Origin: Paeniglutamicibacter terrestris
GTDB lineage: Bacteria; Actinomycetota; Actinomycetes; Actinomycetales; Micrococcaceae
Direction of reading: 5' to 3'
Assembly (NCBI RefSeq): GCF_012271785.1
Contig: NZ_JAAWVT010000016.1
Coordinates: forward strand, 1-60,169
Length of the DNA stretch: 60,169 bases
The notes below the pieces were generated by a model. That model saw only the letters and a list, made by a program, of their open reading frames with translations, searched no databases and was not told where the DNA came from. The translations under genes were made by a program, and so were the position numbers. The first letter of the stretch is position 1. Each line of letters begins with the position of its first letter. Below, piece after piece: positions 1-6,987 of this stretch.

Positions 1-35
1 GCAATGTCGAGGCAGGGATCCCAGATAGGGATTGG

Positions 36-74
36 GACCGATTCGCAGCAGCCCCCTAGGGGAATCGGTCTTTT
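36..74 (+). terminator. Hairpin with T-run, probable terminator
   Basis: A 9-bp perfect stem (GACCGATTC at 36-44 with GAATCGGTC at 62-70) closes a 17-nt loop and is followed directly by TTTT. This is the shape of a rho-independent terminator reading rightward. It probably ends a transcript entering from outside the window, although attenuation of the downstream terC gene is possible. Confidence 0.6.
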
Positions 75-395
75 GGCCTCCAGCATCCGCGGAGACTATC
101 GATCGTGGGGTACTAAGGAAGGAGGGAACGATCGAGAGTGCTTCCATATGGTTCGTTTTACTGACGGAGCGCCGCTGCGAAGGCCCGCCCTGTCGCGGAG
201 AGTGAGCCATTTGCCTCGACCAGGGGGCTATCAAAGCGCCAAGCGAGGTGCTAGTTTCGTCAAAAGAACCGCGTCTGAATCCTGATCTTTGACGGCACGA
301 AGGGCACGACGTGAGCACGAGCTGCTAACGTGCACGGAGATGAGGGTGAACAAGCTTTGCGCGGGACCGGCAGCAACGTCCGAAAGTAGGGACTC
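75..395 (+). other. Non-coding leader upstream of terC
   Basis: About 320 bases without a convincing gene; short open frames here lack ribosome sites and recognisable domains. I looked for the manganese (yybP-ykoY) riboswitch often found before terC genes and did not see its conserved core. The segment presumably holds the terC promoter and 5' UTR. Confidence 0.4.
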
Positions 396-1583
396 ATGAA
401 CGTCTCACCACTGATCTGGGTCATCACGATCGTTGCGATTTTGGCGTTACTCGCCTTTGACTACTTCTTCCATATCCGCAAGGCGCACGTGCCCGCGCTG
501 AAGGAAGCAGGAATCTGGTCCTCAATCTATGTCGGCATTGCCGTGATCTTCGGAGTCTTGGTGTTCATCTTCGGTGGCGTCACGATGGGCTCCGAGTATT
601 TTGCCGGATACATCACCGAAAAGGCGCTGTCGGTTGATAACCTCTTTGTCTTCCTCATCATCATCGCCAGTTTTAAGGTGCCCCGGGAGGACCAACAGAA
701 GGTATTGCTCTTCGGCATCGTCTTCTCACTGCTCGCGAGAACCGGCTTCATCTTCCTCGGTGCGGCGCTGATCAACAGCTACGCGTGGGTGTTCTACATT
801 TTTGGCCTGATCCTGCTGATCACCGCCGGCAATCTCCTCAAGCCGGGTGACCATGAGGCCGATCAGTCCAATAACTTCATCATGCGTCTGGCCAAGCGGT
901 TTATGCATACCACCGATCATTTTGACGGCGACAAACTATTCACCGTTCACAATGGAAAACGTGCGCTCACCCCGATGCTGCTGGTGATGGTGTCCATCGG
1001 TGGGACAGACATCCTGTTCGCTTTGGACTCCATTCCCGCCATCTTCGGACTAACGCAGAACGTCTACATCGTTTTCACTGCCACGGCGTTTTCCCTGATG
1101 GGACTGCGGCAGCTCTACTTCCTGCTGGACGGATTGTTGGACCGTCTGATCTACCTCTCCTATGGATTGGCCGCCATCTTGGCCTTCATTGGCGTGAAAC
1201 TGGTGCTCCACGCCCTGCACGAAAATAATCTGCCCTTCATCAATGACGGAGAACCGATTCCGGTGATCGAGATCAGCACCGGGTTATCTCTCAGTGTGAT
1301 CATCGGCGTACTGCTGCTGACCGTCATCGCCTCTCTGCTGAGCAAGGCAGGGAAAGCTCAAACAGCCATCAACAGTGCCAGACGGCATGCCGTGAGCTAC
1401 ATCGATCTGGGCTATACCGCCGATCCCATGGAGCGCGAACGCATCTACCGATTGCTCACGGCCGAGGAATCCCAGATCCTGGCAATGGACCCGAAGTACC
1501 GCAACAAGGCCAAAGATGTTGCCACGATTCGTCAGCAGGTGGCAGAGGCGCATCGCCTGCACGCGGAGTACGACAAGAAATAA
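396..1583 (+). CDS. TerC/Alx family integral membrane protein
   Basis: A 395-residue polytopic membrane protein with about nine hydrophobic segments. It carries the family signature in which an acidic residue lies within the membrane (EKALSVDNLFVFLIII near residue 75 and a second GGTDILFALDSIPA stretch near residue 205). TerC/Alx proteins are linked to tellurite resistance, manganese export and metalation of exported proteins. The C-terminal 60 residues after the last membrane span are a hydrophilic, charged extension. The start has a purine-rich AGGGA upstream. The next gene, a stress protein, follows after 52 bases and may be co-transcribed. Family assignment is firm, but the substrate is unknown; Mn(II) export is an inference. 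Confidence 0.9.
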   Translation: MNVSPLIWVITIVAILALLAFDYFFHIRKAHVPALKEAGIWSSIYVGIAVIFGVLVFIFGGVTMGSEYFAGYITEKALSVDNLFVFLIIIASFKVPREDQQKVLLFGIVFSLLARTGFIFLGAALINSYAWVFYIFGLILLITAGNLLKPGDHEADQSNNFIMRLAKRFMHTTDHFDGDKLFTVHNGKRALTPMLLVMVSIGGTDILFALDSIPAIFGLTQNVYIVFTATAFSLMGLRQLYFLLDGLLDRLIYLSYGLAAILAFIGVKLVLHALHENNLPFINDGEPIPVIEISTGLSLSVIIGVLLLTVIASLLSKAGKAQTAINSARRHAVSYIDLGYTADPMERERIYRLLTAEESQILAMDPKYRNKAKDVATIRQQVAEAHRLHAEYDKK

Positions 1584-1635
1584 CCGCTGCCGTCCACCAT
1601 GCACACCACTCACCACAACGAAGGAGTACAGGATC

Positions 1636-2124
1636 ATGAGCACCGAATCAGCATCTGCCTTCCCACACCACGAACCAGAACCCGCACCAGCCGGCAGCAT
1701 CGTGGTGGGTCATGACGGATCCAAGGGGGCCGAGGATGCGCTGTCCATGGCGTTAGAACTGGCCGACGAACTCAAACTACCCGTGGTGGTGGCGCGTGCC
1801 TGGTCCATCTCCACGGCGCCACGGCCAGCGGAATGGACGTTCGGTTACGTGCCGGCCTGGGAGGAATTCACCGCGGCAGTGCAGCACGAATTGGAAAACA
1901 AGGTGCGTCCGTTCGCCGAAAAACACCCCACCGTAGTCATCAGCTACGAACCGGTCCACGCGCCACCGGTCAAGAGCCTGATTACCATCTCGCGCGACGC
2001 GCGCATGCTGGTGCTGGGTACCCGCGGACGCGGCGGTTTGGCAGGAATGTTGTTGGGTTCGGTGAGCGAGCAGTGTGTCCGCCACGCGTTATGCCCGGTG
2101 CTGGTGGTGCGCTCCAAGCCCTGA
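1636..2124 (+). CDS. Universal stress protein (UspA family)
   Basis: A 162-residue single Usp domain. The start is set by AAGGAG nine bases upstream of ATG; a longer in-frame opening has no ribosome site. The N-terminal strand IVVGHDGS and the C-terminal nucleotide-binding signature GTRGRGGLAGMLLGS mark the ATP-binding subclass of UspA proteins. These are cytoplasmic dimers induced by growth arrest and various stresses. It follows terC by 52 bases on the same strand and is closed by a strong hairpin. Confidence 0.92.
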   Translation: MSTESASAFPHHEPEPAPAGSIVVGHDGSKGAEDALSMALELADELKLPVVVARAWSISTAPRPAEWTFGYVPAWEEFTAAVQHELENKVRPFAEKHPTVVISYEPVHAPPVKSLITISRDARMLVLGTRGRGGLAGMLLGSVSEQCVRHALCPVLVVRSKP

Positions 2125-2129
2125 GCAAA

Positions 2130-2160
2130 AGGTAGCTGGCATCTGTGATGCCAGCTACCT
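2130..2160. terminator. Bidirectional terminator between convergent genes
   Basis: A perfect 13-bp stem (AGGTAGCTGGCAT with ATGCCAGCTACCT) and 5-nt loop sits between the stress protein stop and the stop of the convergent decarboxylase gene. Reading leftward the stem is followed by a short T-run (CTTTTGC), so it best serves the minus-strand operon, but its symmetry allows both directions. Confidence 0.75.
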
Positions 2161-2165
2161 CGGAC

Positions 2166-4895
2166 TTAGTGAGCCTCGTCTGGGGATTGTTCCGGATCAT
2201 TGAGGATCCGATAGCCAAGCTCCGGATCAAAGCCGTGAATTTCGCGCGTATCAAGGACATCCATGAAGGAGAGGATCTCCTTGGTGAAGACCTGGCCCGG
2301 AACCAGTACCGGGAAACCCGGTGGGTAGGGTGTCACGAATCCTGCGGATACCACTTCCTCGCCGGTCAAAACCCGCTCGGTGATTTCTTTCGGCATCAGG
2401 TAGCTGCAGGTGCCGTCCTTGTAGGTGGTGAAGTAGGCGGTGCGCAGGTCGCCGTCGATCGTATCCCCGCCACGGCGGAAACGATCCGCGAACCGGCTGA
2501 AGTCCGGCAGCGGGGGCGGCGTACTGCTCAGTGCCGCTACCGTGCGGGCCCGCGCCTTGAGCGCGGACGGTCCCAGATCTGCCTGCTGGGCATCAAAGTG
2601 CTCCGCCAGCTTGACCAGAACGTCGAGCAGATAAGCGACGGCACTGCGTGAGGTCCCGATGTTAGTCATGAATAGCACGGTGTTTCGGGAGGTCTTATTA
2701 ACCTGAATCCCGTGCAGGTCCATCAGGTACTTGTGTTTAAACGTGTCACCGTCAACCCCCGTGCGCCCGATATGCAGTGTCAAGCGACTCGGGTCTACCA
2801 CGAATTCGTCGGTCCGCCAGGCCTCGTCCATGGCGGCGATGCCGTCACGCAGCGGCATGGGACGGGTGGTTTCTCGGTACTCCGCGGGGATCAAATCGTG
2901 GGTGGTCAGGACCCTGAAATACTTTTTGAGCAAGGGGTGACGAGCTACAGCTTGGGCCACCGACTGCGCCAGGTAGGCCTGACGTTGAACCAGCTCGTAA
3001 CCCTCCAGCACGGCCTGGCGACGGCCGATGTCCAGGGACGCGAGGATCTGGTAGTTCGGCGAGGTCGAGGTGTGAGTCATGTACGCAGCGCTGAACGTTT
3101 CCTGATTCTGGCTGCTGAAGTCCTGATCATAAACGTGGATCATCGAACCCTGGCGCAGCGCGGTGAGGGTCTTATGCGTGGACTGCGTCGCGTACACGCG
3201 CAACCTGGCCACCTTGGGGTCCGGCAGCAACCGGGTGGAGAGCCACAGCTCGTCATCGAGAGGCTCACCCGTGGACTGATCAAAGAGCGTGGCACGCTGG
3301 GCTTCGGCCCGGGCGATGTAGGCCGGGTCCTGGAAGTTCTCCTCGAGCGTTGCCGCCGCGGACATGGCGGTGCGCCGCCGGTAGATGGGGTGGAAGGTGG
3401 CGAAAGCGAACCATGCCTCGTCCCAGAGGAAGACCAAGTCTGGCTTGATGGCCAGGCATTCCTCCATCACGCGTTGGACGTCATAAACGACGCCGTCGAA
3501 GGTGCAGTTGGTCAGCGTGATCATCTTGACCTCGTCCAGGCGACCGGCCCGACGGTAATCAAGCAGCATGCCCTTGAGCGTCTTCAACGGCACGGCTCCG
3601 TAGAAGGAGAACTCGTCCAACGGATAGGCATCCACGTACGCAACCTGCGCGCCAGCGAGCATGAGGGCGTAGTGGTGAGACTTGTGACAGTTGCGGTCGG
3701 CAATGACCACATCTCCCGGTGCCAGGATGGATTGGTGCACGATCTTATTGGCCGTGGACGTGCCATTGGTGACGAAGTAGGACCGGCGGGCACCAAAGGC
3801 CCGAGCAGCGAGAACCTGAGCGTCGCGAATGGTGCTGCGCGGGTCAAGCAAGGAATCAAGTCCGCCGGAGGTGGCGGAGGTTTCGGCATGGAGCAGGTTC
3901 AGTCCGTAGAACTCGCCCATGTCCTTGATCCACCGGGAATTCACCACCGAGCCGCCACGAGAGATGGGCAGGGCGTGGAAGACGGCAGCGGGCCGGCGGC
4001 TGTGCTGCTGAACGGCGTCGAAGAACGGAGTTCGGAAGCGATCTTCTACACCCTTGACGAGGGAGAGATGCAATTCCATTGACTCTTCGCGGCGGAAGAG
4101 CCGAACAAACCGGCGATTTATGGAACCCGCCAACTCCTCGATGGAAACGTCCGCCACCAGGTACAGATCAAGTTCCGGGCGCAGCTCCTTGAGCTTGTCG
4201 GCCAGGGCCAGGATGCGCGCCTTGGGGGCGTAGGTGGAGATATCCGGGCTGATGAACCCGTCCAAGAACTTGCGAAGGTCTTCACCCGGGGTGTGCCTAG
4301 CGGTCACGGTAAAGCCTGGGCGCAAAATGCAGGCCTGGATGGTGGGGTTCAGCAGGACGGCAATCAGCGCGTCCTCGAGGCTGGGAACCACATTGATTTG
4401 GTAGATGAACCGGTCGGATTCCCGACGCTGACTATCCATCTCGGCAATGAGTTCCTCACGCACCGTGGCCGAAACATCGTCAACGACGAGGACCTCGAAG
4501 CGCGGTCGTCGATCGGCAATGGCGAGAGCCCCCGGCTCGGCAGCTTCAATCTGCGGATCGGACGATATGGTTTTACCCTCAAGTTCATGACGGAACCGGG
4601 TAAAACCACGGGTTACCGTCTCAATGAGCTTAAGCGCGGAAACGAAGTCACCCTCTTGGATCAGGGCGCGAAGTTCGAGCACATGCGCCTTGCCCGGCAC
4701 GGCCCAGTACGTTTCCACCGCCTCCAAAACGCGCAGCTGGCGCATGACTTCGGCCAGCAGTCCGCGTTCTGAATTTCCTGGGTCACTGGTTCCCGGCAGC
4801 GCCTTTGCTGCATAGCCCAGGTATTCCCACGCGTCGGTGCGCAGGCGCCAAACGCTGGAAGGTGTTGCATATTCGTCGGTATCGGATTTGGCCAT
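2166..4895 (-). CDS. Orn/Lys/Arg decarboxylase-type PLP enzyme
   Basis: A 909-residue fold-type I PLP enzyme of the Orn/Lys/Arg decarboxylase major group. Seen: an N-terminal receiver-like wing domain (about residues 134-260, FEVLVVDD), the PLP domain with FVTNGTSTANK (375-384), DRNCHKSHH (400-408), WDEAW (491-495) and the Schiff-base lysine in STHK (K575), then a C-terminal domain. The N-terminal 130 residues are an extra helical segment compared with the roughly 750-residue enteric enzymes. The start chosen is the Met opening MAKSDTDEY; upstream in-frame sequence is antisense to the neighbour's repeats and is not protein-like. Expected reaction: decarboxylation of a basic amino acid to a di- or polyamine; the exact substrate cannot be read. 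It is the last gene of a three-gene minus-strand cluster with a NylB-like hydrolase and an ATP-grasp ligase. Confidence 0.88.
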   Translation of the reverse strand: MAKSDTDEYATPSSVWRLRTDAWEYLGYAAKALPGTSDPGNSERGLLAEVMRQLRVLEAVETYWAVPGKAHVLELRALIQEGDFVSALKLIETVTRGFTRFRHELEGKTISSDPQIEAAEPGALAIADRRPRFEVLVVDDVSATVREELIAEMDSQRRESDRFIYQINVVPSLEDALIAVLLNPTIQACILRPGFTVTARHTPGEDLRKFLDGFISPDISTYAPKARILALADKLKELRPELDLYLVADVSIEELAGSINRRFVRLFRREESMELHLSLVKGVEDRFRTPFFDAVQQHSRRPAAVFHALPISRGGSVVNSRWIKDMGEFYGLNLLHAETSATSGGLDSLLDPRSTIRDAQVLAARAFGARRSYFVTNGTSTANKIVHQSILAPGDVVIADRNCHKSHHYALMLAGAQVAYVDAYPLDEFSFYGAVPLKTLKGMLLDYRRAGRLDEVKMITLTNCTFDGVVYDVQRVMEECLAIKPDLVFLWDEAWFAFATFHPIYRRRTAMSAAATLEENFQDPAYIARAEAQRATLFDQSTGEPLDDELWLSTRLLPDPKVARLRVYATQSTHKTLTALRQGSMIHVYDQDFSSQNQETFSAAYMTHTSTSPNYQILASLDIGRRQAVLEGYELVQRQAYLAQSVAQAVARHPLLKKYFRVLTTHDLIPAEYRETTRPMPLRDGIAAMDEAWRTDEFVVDPSRLTLHIGRTGVDGDTFKHKYLMDLHGIQVNKTSRNTVLFMTNIGTSRSAVAYLLDVLVKLAEHFDAQQADLGPSALKARARTVAALSSTPPPLPDFSRFADRFRRGGDTIDGDLRTAYFTTYKDGTCSYLMPKEITERVLTGEEVVSAGFVTPYPPGFPVLVPGQVFTKEILSFMDVLDTREIHGFDPELGYRILNDPEQSPDEAH

Positions 4896-4965
4896 TGGTA
4901 CTTTCACTTCTGTTCTATTCCTAGGGCGGGCCAGCAAGGGAGCGTCGTGGGTCCAACGCGTTATT

Positions 4966-6867
4966 TCAGGACCCTGAGTACGGATTTGGGTGTACTCGAG
5001 GGACTGAGAATAAGGGCAGGTACGACGGGTGATCGGGGTCCACGGGCAAGGGTGCTTCGCCCGGTTGCTCAGAATCGGGAGCGACGTTGCTCTCGACCTG
5101 TTGCGCGGTGGTGGGGTCGAAGGGTTGCTCGACCGGTTTTTCGGCGGGTTCCACGGTGGTGGTGCCGAAGGGTTGCATGATTGGTGATTCGAGAGGTAAT
5201 GCGACCGGGAGGTCGAAGGATTGCGCAGCGGCTGCTGGTTCGAAAGGCTGTGCAACGGCTGGTTCCACTGGTTGCGCGGCGGTATCGATGGCTTGTTCGG
5301 CAGGCTGAATGGCTACTGGTTCCAGGGGCTGCTCAACAACTGGTTCGACGGGCAGCGCGACCGGTGGTTCGGCAGGTTGCATGGCTGCTGGTTCCAGGGG
5401 CTGCTCAACAACTGGTTCCACGGGTTGCGCGGCGGTATCGATGGCTTGTTCGACAGGCTGCATGGCTGCTGGTTCCAGGGGCTGCTCAACAACTGGTTCG
5501 ACGGGCAGTGCGACCGGTGGTTCGGCAGGTTGCATGGCTGCCGGTTCGACGGGCAGCTCGACGGCGGAATCCACGGGTTGGTCGGCTACCGGTTCAGCAG
5601 GCTGCGCAGCGGTGGCGGCGAAGGGCTGCTCAACTGCCGCTTCGGCAGATTGCCCTGCGGTGGAATCGGCTGTCTGCTCGCTCAAGAGTGTCTTTGAGAT
5701 CGCGTCGAACGCGCGCAGGGTAGAGAAAAGTTTGAAGGCATCCTGTGGGTAATGCCAGCTGGACAGCTTAACTGCGACGACCTGGGCAGGACGATTGATA
5801 TAGATCATCTGTCCATGGATGCCCAGACAGACCACGACGTCGTTTCCCTCATACGGGAACCACATCTGATTTCGATACATTCCGCCGGGCATACGGTTAT
5901 CACCAGGACTGTCGGCGAATGCAGTGCGAGAATCCGAGGCTCCGGCTAGGGTCTGCTCGATCCATGATTCGGAGAGTACTTGCTCGCCGGTCAGCGACGT
6001 GCCGTCTCCGACAAAGAGGGAACCAAAGCGGGCCAAGTCGCGCATCGACGCGTTGATCCCACCATCAAACATGCCCGTGCCGAATTGGTCGATGCCGATT
6101 GATGCATCAAATTCGGCCCCCAGCTTTCCCCACAACAGGTGCGAGAGCAGCATAGGCATCGGAGCGCCTCCGGCCACCTCGCAAATCCAGCCCAGCATGT
6201 CCGTTTCGCAGGAACGGTATTCGAAAACTCCACCGTGCTCCCACTTTTTCGGGAGCGTTTTCAGGTAGGTGTACATGCCGATGATGCCGGGATCGGTCGA
6301 TGGTGCCCAACCAATGGCTTCTTCCAACATGCGCACTTCGGCCTGCGGGTCGAGGTAGTCCTCGGAAAAGGTGATGCCCGAACGCATATCCAGCAAGTTG
6401 CGGACCGTTGCCCCGTCGTATCCTTTGCCGACCAACGACGGCAGGTAACTGGTCAACGTGGCATCGGGATCAAGCAGTCCGGCATCGCACAAGGCACCGG
6501 CGACCGTACCGACCAAGGATTTGCTCACCGACATCAAAAGATGCGGTGTTTCCGGTGCCATTTCACCAAAGTAGGACTCGGTGAGTACCTGGCCCTTGTG
6601 GAGCAGCATCCAGCCGTCGGTGTCCGTTGCACACATGACGGAATCTACGGTCATGGGCGGTTCCTCGGCGTAAGCCGAGGGCAAGGAGATGCAGCCGAGT
6701 TCGCGTGGTGATGCTGGCAATGCCGAGGCCGGCCCCTGCCCCCGCGAAATTAGCGCGGTGGGCAGGAACTCGGCAATATTTTGGAAGGACCATCGCAGGT
6801 TCTCGGGCAGCTGCCAGTTTGTCATGTCCACCACTGTTGGGGCGGAATCTGAATTGGTGCTCTCCAC
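4966..6867 (-). CDS. NylB-like serine hydrolase with acidic repeat tail
   Basis: A 633-residue protein. Residues 14-395 match the beta-lactamase-fold 6-aminohexanoate-dimer hydrolase (NylB/EstB-like) family: catalytic SxxK as HLLMSVSKSLVG (S113, K116), a conserved Tyr in EDYLDP (Y171), the catalytic Tyr in FEYRSCETD (Y217), and GIHGQ (350-353). These enzymes cleave linear amides or esters by an acyl-serine route. Residues 395-633 are low complexity, rich in Pro, Glu, Gln and Ala, with a 51-residue tandem repeat and no known fold. A GTG start is preferred because GGAAGGA lies 7 bases upstream; an ATG 27 bases further upstream has no ribosome site. No signal peptide is visible. It lies 70 bases before the decarboxylase gene and 120 bases after the ATP-grasp gene, all on one strand. 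The natural substrate is unknown; an amide made by the neighbouring ligase is an inference. Confidence 0.85.
   Translation of the reverse strand: MESTNSDSAPTVVDMTNWQLPENLRWSFQNIAEFLPTALISRGQGPASALPASPRELGCISLPSAYAEEPPMTVDSVMCATDTDGWMLLHKGQVLTESYFGEMAPETPHLLMSVSKSLVGTVAGALCDAGLLDPDATLTSYLPSLVGKGYDGATVRNLLDMRSGITFSEDYLDPQAEVRMLEEAIGWAPSTDPGIIGMYTYLKTLPKKWEHGGVFEYRSCETDMLGWICEVAGGAPMPMLLSHLLWGKLGAEFDASIGIDQFGTGMFDGGINASMRDLARFGSLFVGDGTSLTGEQVLSESWIEQTLAGASDSRTAFADSPGDNRMPGGMYRNQMWFPYEGNDVVVCLGIHGQMIYINRPAQVVAVKLSSWHYPQDAFKLFSTLRAFDAISKTLLSEQTADSTAGQSAEAAVEQPFAATAAQPAEPVADQPVDSAVELPVEPAAMQPAEPPVALPVEPVVEQPLEPAAMQPVEQAIDTAAQPVEPVVEQPLEPAAMQPAEPPVALPVEPVVEQPLEPVAIQPAEQAIDTAAQPVEPAVAQPFEPAAAAQSFDLPVALPLESPIMQPFGTTTVEPAEKPVEQPFDPTTAQQVESNVAPDSEQPGEAPLPVDPDHPSYLPLFSVPRVHPNPYSGS
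5255..5570 (-). repeat. In-frame 153-bp tandem repeat in the hydrolase tail
   Basis: About two copies of a 153-bp unit (51 codons); equivalent points are near 5281 and 5434. Within the unit shorter Pro/Glu motifs recur (VEQPLEPAAMQPAEP and variants). The repeat stays in frame and is nearly identical between copies, suggesting recent slippage or unequal crossing over. Confidence 0.85.
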
Positions 6868-6987
6868 TGACGTATCCTTCCAATGCCGCACCATTGCGGC
6901 CGATGACGGCCACCTGATGCGGTTTTCAATTTCTGCAATGATGCAGCTTCTCAGTGCTGCTCCGAGGCAGCGGCGATTATGTGGACC

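Noticed and set aside
4-285. 93-codon open frame at the left edge
   Set aside because: It runs through the terminator hairpin, has no ribosome site and no recognisable domain.
75-395. yybP-ykoY manganese riboswitch upstream of terC
   Set aside because: The expected conserved loops of that riboswitch are absent.
2712-4082. 456-codon frame antisense to the decarboxylase
   Set aside because: It is a byproduct of high-GC codon bias opposite a well-supported gene; composition is not protein-like.
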